A model generated the notes under the pieces. The model had not been told where the DNA came from and searched no databases. It saw nothing but the letters and a program-made list of their open reading frames with translations. Of a stretch of DNA of 37,812 nucleotides, positions 19,095-27,703 are shown piece after piece. Source of the stretch: Spirochaetota bacterium (GTDB taxonomy: Bacteria > Spirochaetota > Spirochaetia > Treponematales > UBA12059); contig QKAK01000191.1 of NCBI GenBank assembly GCA_003247225.1, forward strand, positions 1-37,812. The letters run 5' to 3'. Positions within the stretch are counted from its first letter, which is position 1. Every line of letters starts with the position of its first letter. The position numbers and the translations under genes were made by a program.

Positions 19095-22091
19095 GTGTCG
19101 GCCGCCGGGCTTCGACCGCTAGCGCTCGCCGCGCTGCTCGCGGCGGCGGCCCTATGCCACGCCGACCCGGACCCGGACCCGGCGACGGCCTACGAGCCGG
19201 CTCCGGGCGTGCTCGGCCCGCGGCCCGGCGCCTACGCGTCCGCGCAGGTCCTCGTGCCGGCGACCCTGTCGGCCGGTTCCCGCGCCGCCTACCGCTTCGC
19301 CGGCCAGGAGGCGTGGCAGCCGTTCGACCGTCCGCTCTACCTGTCGGCCTTCCCCGGCGAGGAGCGCCGCTACTCGATCGAGTTCGCCGATCCGCGTTCC
19401 GGCCCCCCGTCCTCGCTGACGTATACGATAGACCTGCGCCCCCCGGAGCCGCCGACCTTCAGCGCCCCGCCCGGGGACGCCGGCTCCTACCTGTCCGTAT
19501 CGATAGCGTCCGATGGCGCCGCCTTCGTCAGCGTCGACGGCGGCCCCTTCGAGCCGTCGACGGCCGGCTCGCCGCTCGAATTCCATGCGCCCGCCGACGC
19601 CACCGCAGTGGTATCCATCGCCGCGTACGCCGTCGACGCCGTCGGCAACGCGTCCGGGGTGGCGTCGGCGCGCTGGCGCCTGTGCCCGGACGGCGTCGAG
19701 CCGTCGTTCCCGTTCGACGCGCCGGCGGCGGTCCGCGCCGTGGCGAAGGCGGACGCCGGAGCCTACCTGTCGGCCGAGGTGGCCGACCTCGTCGGCTCGG
19801 CCAGGCTGACGGTCAGGGCGCCCGCCGGCACCGTCCCCTGCGTGGCGGTGAACCCCGCCGACGCCTCGTCGCCCGCGTCCTTCGTCGAGCTGTCGGGGGG
19901 ATCGTCGGCGGCGTCCTGCGTCGTGCCGTTCCCCTGGGGCTATGAGATACCGATAGATATCCGCTACGGCTACGTAGACGACGGCGTCGTCTTCGCGGCG
20001 GCCGACAGCCTCCGACTGCTGCCGCGCTTCCCGGCCGAGGAGGCGTCGATGGCGCCGGCCGAGGCCTCCGCGCCGGAGATACGAGCCTACGGGTCGGCCG
20101 CCTTCGTCCATTGGCCGGTCGGTCCGTGGGCCGTCATGTATTCGATCGGGGACGGGGAATTCGTCCAAAGCCGACAGCCCCTGCGCGTGGCGCTCGGAAC
20201 GGAGCCCATACCGATACGCTATTACGCCGTGGGGCCGGACGGCGCCCGCTCGGCGGTCTCGACGGCGACGCTGCCGCCCGGGTCGTCGTCGGCGCCGCCT
20301 ACGATCGTAGGCGTAAAGCACGGCGGAGCCTACGGAGGCCCGGTCATCGTCGTCCCGGGAGGCGCTTCGAGGCCCCGGTACGAGCTGTCCGACGACGGAT
20401 CGGCTCCGCCGCCCGTCGACGAATCCAGCCCGGCCTTGCCAGCCGCCGGCCTGGCTGTAGAGGGGCGCCCCGGAGAGACGGTCTCATACCGGCTGCGCGT
20501 CGCCGACGGCCCGGAGGCCGAGCGATTCGTCAGCTTCACGATAGACAGGGAGGCGCCGGCCGTCCCCGCGATCGCCCAGAGCCTGAGCGGCTACGCGGCC
20601 TCCGACACGGTCGTGTCGTTCAGGCAGCAGGAAGGCGAGGTGTTCGTATCGATATCCGAGGACGGCGCGGGTCCGTTCGAGCGCTACGTCGGGCCGATCG
20701 CGATGGCCGGTTCGGACGAGGGCCGCAAGCGCTACGTCGTGCGGGCCTACGCCGAGGACGAGTTCGGCAACCGCTCCGACGAGATGCCCCCGTTCGGCCT
20801 GATGATAGACCGCTCGACCCTGTACGTCGACGCCCGGGGCCGCCCGGGCGCCTCCGGCGCGCCCGACGACCCGATGCCCGGTCTCGACGACGCGATAGAG
20901 GCGGCTCAGCGCGCCGGGAAGCGCTTCGTCTACGTGCGCGGTTCCAGCTCCATAGGCCGCGCCGTCGTCGTGGGCGGCCGGCTCGAGGTCAGGGGCGGCT
21001 TCGACGAGCGATGGAACGAGGCTCCTAGCGTCAATGCCGACGTTTCGGTCCGCGTGCCTCCGACGTCGTCCTCGTACGCCTTCGTCGTCGACGGAGGCGA
21101 GCTGGCCCTCTCGTCGATTTCGTTCTCGCTCAAGGCGGACGGCGCGGGCGGGCTCGTCCTGGCGCGCTCCGGATCGCTCGAGGTCGACCGATGCTCTATA
21201 TCGGCCTCCGGCGGCATCGAGGTAGCGGCCGTCAGGTCCACCGGGGCCGACGTCACCGTCTCGTCGTCGATCCTGCGCGCCTCGTCCGTGGTCACCGGGA
21301 GGGGCATAGACCTGTCCGGCGGCAGGCTCGTCGTCTCCGACTCGACGATAGGCTGCGATAGGTCGGTCAGGCTGTTCGACGCGATCCGCGTCAGCGACGC
21401 GGAAGCCTTCGTCTCCGGACTGCGCATCGACGCCGAGCCGTCGCACGCGTTCTCTGCCTTCAGCGCGTCGCGCTCGACGGGGTCGATAGAGCGCTGCATC
21501 GTCGACGTATCCGGAGGGTCCTCGTCGTGCAGGGCGTTCAGCGCCGTCTCGTCCGAGCTTACCGCCTCGTCGGTATACGTCCGCGCCGCCTGGAAGGGCT
21601 CGGTGGAGCTGTTCAGCGCCGGATCCGCCTCGACGCTGCGCCTCGCCCACGTGACCGCGATCGCCGACGCTCCGGCGGCCCTGTTCGTCTCGTCGTCGGC
21701 CTCGACCGTCGACGTAGCCAACTCGATAGCATCGTTCTCGGGCGGCGCTTCGGTATTCATGCGCGTAGACGGGGCCGCCGGGTCGGCCAGGCTGGCGTCG
21801 AACTGCCTCTGGGGCTTCGAGCGCCTGGCGGAGCTGTCGTCGCCCCGTCGTACGATCGCCTCCGTCGACGAACTGAACGGCGCATTCGGCTCTGGCCGGG
21901 CTCCGAACAGGATCGAGCGCCCGTCCGATACCTTCCGGTCCACGGTCAAGGGCCTGTATCGCCTATCCCCCGCGTCGGCCTGCGCCGGCGGAGGCCGGGC
22001 GGTGCCGTGGGCGGCCGGGACCGACCTGTTCGGCACGCCGAGGCCGACGGGCGACGGGGCGACCGTGTCGATCGGGGCCGAGGAGCTATGA
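19095..22091 (+). CDS. Large secreted protein with chitobiase-C-like repeats and a beta-helix
   Basis: 998 aa, GTG start with AAGGG 5 nt upstream. N-terminal signal peptide (GLRPLALAALLAAAALCHA). Residues ~40-570 contain several Ig-like modules resembling the CHB_HEX_C/FN3-type repeats of spirochaete surface proteins, marked by phrases such as VSIAAYAVDAVGNASG, IPIRYYAVGPDGARS and YVVRAYAEDEFGNRSD. From ~575 a DUF1565-type opening (LYVDARGRPGASGAPDDPMP) leads into a right-handed beta-helix (~600-930) rich in Ser, Val and Ala, with repeated GGELALSS-, SGSLEVDRC- and GGRLVVSDS-like turns. No catalytic motif is recognised. A cell-surface or adhesin-like role is plausible. Not a clear lipoprotein, since Leu precedes the Cys. 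Confidence 0.75.
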   Translation: MSAAGLRPLALAALLAAAALCHADPDPDPATAYEPAPGVLGPRPGAYASAQVLVPATLSAGSRAAYRFAGQEAWQPFDRPLYLSAFPGEERRYSIEFADPRSGPPSSLTYTIDLRPPEPPTFSAPPGDAGSYLSVSIASDGAAFVSVDGGPFEPSTAGSPLEFHAPADATAVVSIAAYAVDAVGNASGVASARWRLCPDGVEPSFPFDAPAAVRAVAKADAGAYLSAEVADLVGSARLTVRAPAGTVPCVAVNPADASSPASFVELSGGSSAASCVVPFPWGYEIPIDIRYGYVDDGVVFAAADSLRLLPRFPAEEASMAPAEASAPEIRAYGSAAFVHWPVGPWAVMYSIGDGEFVQSRQPLRVALGTEPIPIRYYAVGPDGARSAVSTATLPPGSSSAPPTIVGVKHGGAYGGPVIVVPGGASRPRYELSDDGSAPPPVDESSPALPAAGLAVEGRPGETVSYRLRVADGPEAERFVSFTIDREAPAVPAIAQSLSGYAASDTVVSFRQQEGEVFVSISEDGAGPFERYVGPIAMAGSDEGRKRYVVRAYAEDEFGNRSDEMPPFGLMIDRSTLYVDARGRPGASGAPDDPMPGLDDAIEAAQRAGKRFVYVRGSSSIGRAVVVGGRLEVRGGFDERWNEAPSVNADVSVRVPPTSSSYAFVVDGGELALSSISFSLKADGAGGLVLARSGSLEVDRCSISASGGIEVAAVRSTGADVTVSSSILRASSVVTGRGIDLSGGRLVVSDSTIGCDRSVRLFDAIRVSDAEAFVSGLRIDAEPSHAFSAFSASRSTGSIERCIVDVSGGSSSCRAFSAVSSELTASSVYVRAAWKGSVELFSAGSASTLRLAHVTAIADAPAALFVSSSASTVDVANSIASFSGGASVFMRVDGAAGSARLASNCLWGFERLAELSSPRRTIASVDELNGAFGSGRAPNRIERPSDTFRSTVKGLYRLSPASACAGGGRAVPWAAGTDLFGTPRPTGDGATVSIGAEEL

Positions 22092-22107
22092 TCGGGCCGT
22101 AGCCGGC

Positions 22108-22791
22108 TCAACGCTCCTCGGACTCCACGTACGCGCGCACGAGGCGCAGCGGAGCCGCGGCCAGGAATTCCGACTCGACGACGTGCCCGCCGCAGACGCC
22201 CCTGGACGCGAACAGCGCCGCGTCGTGCTCGTCCTGGTTATAGTCGGCCTGTCCGTCCTCCACGTGCACGACGGTGAAGCCGCGTTCGGACGCCTGCCTG
22301 GCGGTGGTGTCGACGCACTGGCTCGTGGCCAGCCCGGTCATCACGACCGCCGAGACGCCGAGGCCGCGCAGCGCCTCCTCGAGCCGCGGGTTGGAGAATC
22401 CCGAGTAGGTCGACTTGTCCAGCACCACGTCGCCGGGGCGCGGGGCGATCTCGTCCGGCACGTCGGCCATCGCCTCTCCGCTGAGCGGGTAGGCGCCCTC
22501 GTAGCCCTGGCGGGCGGCCGACTCGTTGAAGGTCCGGAAGAAGCGGTGCAGGTCGCTGCGGTCGGGGGCCGAGGCGCAGAGCCGCAGGTAGACGGTCGGC
22601 CAGCCGACCGCGGAGAACGCCTGCCTGAGCCGGGTCACCGCGGGGAACACCGACGCCTCGACCCGCCGGCCTATGTAGCCCATGCAGCCGGGCCAGCATC
22701 GCTCCGAATAGCGATGGAACGACGAGCCGGGGTCGAGGTAGTAGTTCTGCACGTCGACGACGAGCAGCGCGGCGGACGGATCCTTCCGCAT
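22108..22791 (-). CDS. Cysteine hydrolase of the isochorismatase family
   Basis: 227 aa. The family triad is present: Asp13 (LLVVDVQNYYLDPG), Lys126 (LDKSTYSGF) and Cys159 (GLATSQCVDTTARQA). The cis-peptide region before the Cys (VVMTGLAT) is also typical. Members hydrolyse amides such as nicotinamide, ureidoacrylate or N-carbamoyl compounds; the substrate cannot be assigned here. The LDKSTYSGFSNPRLEEALRG segment is closer to nicotinamidase-like and unknown-substrate members than to isochorismatase proper. It starts 4 nt after the glgC stop without its own ribosome site, so it is probably translated by coupling. Confidence 0.85.
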   Translation of the reverse strand: MRKDPSAALLVVDVQNYYLDPGSSFHRYSERCWPGCMGYIGRRVEASVFPAVTRLRQAFSAVGWPTVYLRLCASAPDRSDLHRFFRTFNESAARQGYEGAYPLSGEAMADVPDEIAPRPGDVVLDKSTYSGFSNPRLEEALRGLGVSAVVMTGLATSQCVDTTARQASERGFTVVHVEDGQADYNQDEHDAALFASRGVCGGHVVESEFLAAAPLRLVRAYVESEER

Positions 22792-22795
22792 GGGG

Positions 22796-24067
22796 CTAGA
22801 TGATGCTGCCCGGCAAGACCACCGCGTTCTTCGGGATCACGATGACCCCGTCGACTATGTAGTAGTTGCCGTACTCGCCGTCGGGGCGATCCCTCGCGTC
22901 GATGCCGATGCGGCAGTCGGCTCCTATCCTGGCGTTCTTGTCGATGATGGCGCCCTTGACGATCGATCCGCGGCCGATGCCTATGTTCGGCACGCCGCGC
23001 TCGGCGTTCTCGCGCTTCTGCGCGTCGGTCTCGTAGTAGTCGGCGCCCATGCAGACCACGCCGTCGAAGCTGGCCCCGGTCTCGATGATGGTCCTGATGC
23101 CGACGATGGACCGGGAGATCGACGCGTTCGTGATGATGCAGCCGTCGGAGGTTATCGCCTGGTTCATCGTGCTATAGTTGATCTTAGACGACGGCAGGTT
23201 GCGGCGATGGGTATAGATCGGGCTCGTCTCGTCGTAGAAGTTGAACTCCGGGGCGATGTCGGTCAGGTTCAGGTTCGCCTCGTAGAACGATCGCACGGTG
23301 CCGATGTCCTCCCAGTACCCGTCGAAGATATACGAGTTGACCGGACGGCCGGCCAGTATCTCGGGGATGATCTCCTTGCCGAAGTCGTTCGACTCGTTGT
23401 CGAGGGCCGACTCGAGCAGCTCGGCGTCGAAGATATAGATGCCCATCGAGGCCAGGTACTCCTTGGCGCCCCGCCGCTCCTTGAGCAGCGACTTCGGTAT
23501 CTTGTAGTCGGAGATGTCCTTGACCGGGCCAGGCTTCTCCTGGAACTCGACTATGCGGCCGTCCGAGTCTATCTTCATGATGCCGAACGCGCTGGCGTCC
23601 TCCCGAGACACGGTGGTGCAGGCGATGGTCAGGGCCTTGCCCGATTCCAGGTGACGCTGGAACATGTCCGCGAGGTCCATGCGGTATAGCTGGTCGCCCG
23701 ATACGATCAGGTAGTGGGACGGCTTCTGGGTCCTGAAGTGGACGAGGTTCTTGCGCACCGCGTCGGCGGTGCCCTCGTACCAGCCCGAATGGGTGAGCGT
23801 CTGCTCGGCCGCGAGTATCTCCGCGAAGCCGTTCGAGAAGGTGTCGAAGACGTAGGTCTTGGCTATGTGCAGGTGGAGCGACGCCGAGTTGAATTGCGTC
23901 AGGATGTATATCTGCTTGAAGCCGGCGTTGATGCAGTTCGAGATCGGGATGTCGACGATCCGGTAGCGGCCGCCGAACGGTACCGCCGGCTTCGCCCTGT
24001 CCTTGGTCAGCGGGAACAGCCTCGTACCCTTGCCGCCCCCGAGCACGATCGACAGCACCTTATGCAT
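22796..24067 (-). CDS. glgC: Glucose-1-phosphate adenylyltransferase
   Basis: 423 aa. It makes ADP-glucose from glucose-1-phosphate and ATP, the committed step of bacterial glycogen synthesis. Nucleotidyltransferase domain with GGGKGTRLFPLTKDRAKPAVP at ~10-30, YRIVDIPISNCINAG, GTADAVRKN, SGDQLYRMD and EFQEKPG. The C-terminal left-handed beta-helix (~300-423) has the hexapeptide pattern (GASFDGVVCMGADYY, IGRGSIVKGAIIDKNARIG). It resembles the plant/spirochaete subgroup (NSASLHLHIAKTY). GGAGGAG precedes the ATG by 4 nt. No other glycogen gene is in the window. Confidence 0.95.
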   Translation of the reverse strand: MHKVLSIVLGGGKGTRLFPLTKDRAKPAVPFGGRYRIVDIPISNCINAGFKQIYILTQFNSASLHLHIAKTYVFDTFSNGFAEILAAEQTLTHSGWYEGTADAVRKNLVHFRTQKPSHYLIVSGDQLYRMDLADMFQRHLESGKALTIACTTVSREDASAFGIMKIDSDGRIVEFQEKPGPVKDISDYKIPKSLLKERRGAKEYLASMGIYIFDAELLESALDNESNDFGKEIIPEILAGRPVNSYIFDGYWEDIGTVRSFYEANLNLTDIAPEFNFYDETSPIYTHRRNLPSSKINYSTMNQAITSDGCIITNASISRSIVGIRTIIETGASFDGVVCMGADYYETDAQKRENAERGVPNIGIGRGSIVKGAIIDKNARIGADCRIGIDARDRPDGEYGNYYIVDGVIVIPKNAVVLPGSII

Positions 24068-24106
24068 CGCTCTCCTCCATTCCGTAGTAAGCCCTCAGCG
24101 CCGCCG

Positions 24107-24115
24107 AGTATAGCA
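24107..24115 (-). promoter_or_regulatory. Extended -10 promoter element for glgC
   Basis: TGC-TATACT on the minus strand (24115-24107), about 40 nt before the glgC ATG. No good -35 is visible. It is divergent from the mrfA promoter. Confidence 0.4.
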
Positions 24116-24139
24116 CGACCGGGCCGCCTCCGGCATCGA

Positions 24140-24168
24140 TTTACCAATCTCGCCGTTTACCGTATCAT
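24140..24168 (+). promoter_or_regulatory. Promoter of mrfA, predicted start at or next to the ATG
   Basis: TTTACC (24140-24145), 17-nt spacer, TATCAT (24163-24168). Only 9 nt separate the -10 from ATG 24178 and no Shine-Dalgarno is present, so the mRNA should be leaderless or nearly so. Confidence 0.45.
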
Positions 24169-24177
24169 AGTATAGCC

Positions 24178-26505
24178 ATGATCAACGAAGACGCCAGAGA
24201 CCCCATCGACGGATTCCTCGCCGACCCGGACGTATCGCCCCATATAGCCTTCGTAAGGCGGGTACCCGCCGCCGAGGCCCGCTGGGCGGAACTGCCCGGG
24301 CGGCTCGACGACGGCCTGCGCGCGGCCCTGCGCTCCCGAGGCGTCGAACGGCTATACAGCCACCAGCGGGCCGCCTGGGACGCCGTCGAGGCCGGCGAGG
24401 ACGTCGTCGTCGTCACGCCGACGGCGAGCGGCAAGACGCTCTGCTACAACCTGCCGGTAGCCCAGGCCCTGATCGACGACCCGGAGGCCCGCGCCCTCTA
24501 CCTCTTCCCGACCAAGGCCCTGTCGCAGGACCAGCAGGCGGAGCTGAACGCCCTCGTGCTCGGAGGCGGCCTCCCGATCAAGGCGGCGACCTACGACGGC
24601 GACACCCCGCAGTCGACCAGGAAGGCCGCCAGGGACTCGGGCCGCATCGTCATCAGCAACCCCGACATGCTCCACTCGGGCATACTCCCGAACCACGCCA
24701 AGTGGATCAAATTCTTCGCGGGCCTGCGCTATATCGTGGTCGACGAGATGCACGCCTACCGCGGAGTCTTCGGCAGCCACGTCGCGAACGTGTTCCGCAG
24801 GCTCCTGCGGGTGGCCGCCCATTACGGCTCGTCGCCGCGCTTCATACTGTGCTCCGCGACGATAGGCAACCCGGCCGAGCTCGCCGAGGCGCTGACCGGC
24901 CGCCACGTCGTCGCCATCGCCGAGAACGGCGCGCCGCGCGCGCCCAAGGCCGTGGCGTTCTACAACCCGCCGCTCGTCGACCCCGTGCAGGGCATCAGGC
25001 GCAGCTCCGCCGACGAGTCGATGTCCTTGGCAGCCAAGCTGCTCGCCTCCGGCACCCGTACCATCCTGTTCGCGCGCTCCAGGCTGCGCGTCGAGATACT
25101 CGCGTCGTACCTGAACAAGCGCTTCGAGAACGTCTACAACGACAATAACCGGATCCGCGTCGAGCCGTACCGCTCCGGCCTCCTGCCGAACGAGCGCAGG
25201 CAGATAGAGCGAGGCCTGAGGGACGGCTCCATCCACGGCGTCGTCTCGACGAACGCGCTCGAGCTGGGCATAGACATCGGCGGCCTCGACGCCGCGGTGA
25301 TAGCCGGGTGGCCCGGCAACCTGGCGTCGTTCTGGCAGCAGGCGGGAAGGGCCGGCCGTCGCTCTGGCGCCTCGATGGCGGTCTACGTCGCCTCGAGCTC
25401 TCCTGTCGACCAGTACATGCTCGAGCATCCGGAGCGCTGCTTCGGCACGGGCGCCGAGAACGCCAGGATAGACCCCGACAACCCGTACATCTACGCAGAC
25501 CACGTCAAGTGCGCCGCCTTCGAGCTGCCGTTCGCCGAGGGCGAGCGATTCGGGTCCGATCCCGAGGCCGTCCTGTCGTTCCTCGAGGAGGAGGGCGCGG
25601 TCAGGCTGGCCGCCGGGCGTTATTACTGGTCGGACTCCGGCTATCCGGCCGAGAAGATATCGCTGCGGTCGGCCACCGCCGACAACGTGGTCATCATCGA
25701 TACGACGGCCGGCAGGAACGAGGTGCTCGGCGAGATGGACCGCCCGAGCGCCAAGGAGCTCGTCTTCGACGACGCCGTCTACATCCACCGCGGGCGGCAG
25801 TTCGTCGTGCTCAAGCTCGACATAGAGAACCGCCAATGCCTCGTCGAGGAGCGCGAGACCAACTACTATACCGACGCCGTCGTCAAGACCGATATCAAGG
25901 TCCTGTCGGAGGACGAGCGCTTCGGCTCCGACTCGCTGCCGATCGTGCTCGGCGACCTCCTCGTGCGCTCCAGCGCCGAGAAGTTCAAGAAGCTGCGCTT
26001 CCATACCAACGAGAACGTCGGCTACGGGGAGATATACCTGCCGCCCGAGGAGATGCAGACCCGAGCCATCGCGCTGCTCTTCCCGGAGAGCGGAGCGGCG
26101 GGTTCCGCCCTCGCGGCGATGCGCGACGGCGAACGCGCCGCGGCGCTGTCGGCGTTCTGCGGCATACTCAGGGCGCTCGCTCCGGTGGAGCTCCTATGCG
26201 ACAGGGGCGACATAGGGGCGACCTGGAGGCTGAGGGACGACCATTACGCGGTGCCGGCGGTGTATATCTGGGACCGCTACCCAGGGGGCACGGGCCTGGC
26301 CGAGGCCCTATCGGGCGGCCTGGCCCCGGTGCTCGAGGCCGCCGCCGGGCGGATAGCGGCTTGCGACTGCGACGACGGCTGCCCCTCCTGCGTCGGGCTC
26401 GCGGACGACTCCCTGCAGGCCGCGGGCCGCAGGAAATCGGGCGGCCTAGCCATCGTGCGCCTGGCCCTCGAGGCCCTGGCCGGCCCGTCCCGGAGCGGCG
26501 ACTGA
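24178..26505 (+). CDS. mrfA: MrfA (YprA)-like DEAD/H-box helicase with C-terminal zinc-binding domain
   Basis: 775 aa superfamily 2 helicase. ATP-binding TPTASGKT (Lys86), FPTKALSQDQ, DEMH box, CSATIGNPAELAE, helicase-C part with STNALELGIDIGGLDA and QQAGRAGRRSG. The C-terminal DUF1998 region carries the metal-binding CDCDDGCPSC cluster near 725-735. This layout is that of B. subtilis YprA/MrfA, an ATP-dependent DNA helicase that acts with the exonuclease MrfB in a UvrABC-independent repair of mitomycin C lesions. The MrfB-like gene follows by 4 nt here, which strengthens the call. No DNA-damage (LexA) box was seen upstream. Confidence 0.88.
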   Translation: MINEDARDPIDGFLADPDVSPHIAFVRRVPAAEARWAELPGRLDDGLRAALRSRGVERLYSHQRAAWDAVEAGEDVVVVTPTASGKTLCYNLPVAQALIDDPEARALYLFPTKALSQDQQAELNALVLGGGLPIKAATYDGDTPQSTRKAARDSGRIVISNPDMLHSGILPNHAKWIKFFAGLRYIVVDEMHAYRGVFGSHVANVFRRLLRVAAHYGSSPRFILCSATIGNPAELAEALTGRHVVAIAENGAPRAPKAVAFYNPPLVDPVQGIRRSSADESMSLAAKLLASGTRTILFARSRLRVEILASYLNKRFENVYNDNNRIRVEPYRSGLLPNERRQIERGLRDGSIHGVVSTNALELGIDIGGLDAAVIAGWPGNLASFWQQAGRAGRRSGASMAVYVASSSPVDQYMLEHPERCFGTGAENARIDPDNPYIYADHVKCAAFELPFAEGERFGSDPEAVLSFLEEEGAVRLAAGRYYWSDSGYPAEKISLRSATADNVVIIDTTAGRNEVLGEMDRPSAKELVFDDAVYIHRGRQFVVLKLDIENRQCLVEERETNYYTDAVVKTDIKVLSEDERFGSDSLPIVLGDLLVRSSAEKFKKLRFHTNENVGYGEIYLPPEEMQTRAIALLFPESGAAGSALAAMRDGERAAALSAFCGILRALAPVELLCDRGDIGATWRLRDDHYAVPAVYIWDRYPGGTGLAEALSGGLAPVLEAAAGRIAACDCDDGCPSCVGLADDSLQAAGRRKSGGLAIVRLALEALAGPSRSGD

Positions 26506-26509
26506 CCGT

Positions 26510-27703
26510 ATGGCCGGTAACCTGCGGGCCCGGCTGGCGAGGATCCGCGAGGCGACGGACCGGGGCTCCCGTCCGGCCGCTTCGCGCCCCGCGCCGGGCG
26601 AGTCGCCCGACGCCTCGCCGGTCGGCGCCTCCGAATTCCCCGATGGTTGGGAGACGATAGCCCCCGGGCTCCGCTTTCGCGAGAGCGTTCGGCGCGACGG
26701 CGCGACGGCCTCGCCCCGTTCGGCTATCAGCCTTCCGGTCTTCTCGCCCCGCCTGGTCGGGACGGTCGAGGCCGGGGGCTTGCTGTTCTTCGACCTGGAG
26801 ACGACCGGCCTGTCCGGCGGCGCCGGCACCGTCGCGTTCCTGGCCGCCTTCGGCAGCCTGCGAACGGACGGTTCGCTGTCCGTTCGCCAGTATTTCATGG
26901 ACGACTACCCGTACGAACGGGCGCTGGTGGCCGCGATGGGCGACGAGTTCGCCAAGGCGTCAGCCGTCGTCAGCTACAACGGCTCGTCGTTCGACCTGCC
27001 GCTCTACGCGGTGCGCCGCGCTATGGCCGGGCTAGGCCCGGCGCCGAGCCCGCCGCACGCCGACGCCCTGCACGCGGCCAGGCGGCTATGGCGCCGATCG
27101 ATGCCCGACTGCTCGCTCGGGTGCCTGGAGGCGGGGATACTCGGGGTGCGCCGCGTCGGCGACATCCCCGGGAGCGAGGTACCGGCCGTCTGGTTCGATT
27201 TCCTCCGAAGCGGCCGGACCGAGCGGCTGGGCCGGGTCTTCTCGCATAACGAGCAGGACATCGCGTCGCTCGCGTCGCTGGCCTTCGCGATGCACGACGC
27301 GGCCCGCGGCGAACGCGAGCTGCCGTCGGCAGACCCGATAGGCCTCGCGGAGCTGCGCTCCAGGGTCGACGAGGGCCTGGCCGAGCGCACCCTGTCCGCG
27401 GCGCTCGAGGCCGGCGACGCAAGGGCGACGCGCCCGCTGATGCGGCTGTACAGGCGGACGGGCCGGGCGGACGGCATAGCGCCCCTCGTGCCGTTCCTCC
27501 CCGACGATCCGGCCGGGCTGTTCTCGAAGTCGGTCTACGCGGAGCGGCGCCTCCGCGACCCGTCCGAGGCGCTCCGGCTGGCGGAGCTGGCGGCCGAACT
27601 GGCCGCTGAACTGGGGCGCGGGGGCGTTCGGGATAGAGCCTTGAAGAGGGCGGCCCGCCTGCGTGCCAGGCTGACGACGGCCGTAATACAGTCCCCTAGC
27701 TAG
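26510..27703 (+). CDS. mrfB: MrfB (YprB)-like DEDDh exonuclease
   Basis: 397 aa. RNase H-like exonuclease domain (RNase_H_2 type) ~85-265 with the five active-site residues Asp95 and Glu97 (FFDLETTGLSGG), Asp162 (SYNGSSFDLP), His246 and Asp250 (SHNEQDIASLA). The C-terminal ~130 residues are helical and TPR-like (AERTLSAALEAGDARATRPL, RDPSEALRLAELAAELAAEL), as in B. subtilis MrfB. N-terminal 45 residues are Pro/Ala-rich and probably disordered. Four nucleotides downstream of mrfA, so one operon. The last 8 bp overlap the convergent rlmN end. Confidence 0.85.
   Translation: MAGNLRARLARIREATDRGSRPAASRPAPGESPDASPVGASEFPDGWETIAPGLRFRESVRRDGATASPRSAISLPVFSPRLVGTVEAGGLLFFDLETTGLSGGAGTVAFLAAFGSLRTDGSLSVRQYFMDDYPYERALVAAMGDEFAKASAVVSYNGSSFDLPLYAVRRAMAGLGPAPSPPHADALHAARRLWRRSMPDCSLGCLEAGILGVRRVGDIPGSEVPAVWFDFLRSGRTERLGRVFSHNEQDIASLASLAFAMHDAARGERELPSADPIGLAELRSRVDEGLAERTLSAALEAGDARATRPLMRLYRRTGRADGIAPLVPFLPDDPAGLFSKSVYAERRLRDPSEALRLAELAAELAAELGRGGVRDRALKRAARLRARLTTAVIQSPS

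Noticed and set aside
22078-22121. Inverted repeat CCGAGGAGC / GCTCCTCGG between two convergent genes
   Set aside because: Both arms lie within coding ends (Glu-Glu-Leu and Glu-Glu-Arg codons), the loop is 26 nt and there is no T tract, so a terminator call is not supported.
24352-26004. Minus-strand 550-codon frame
   Set aside because: It is the antisense shadow of the mrfA helicase.
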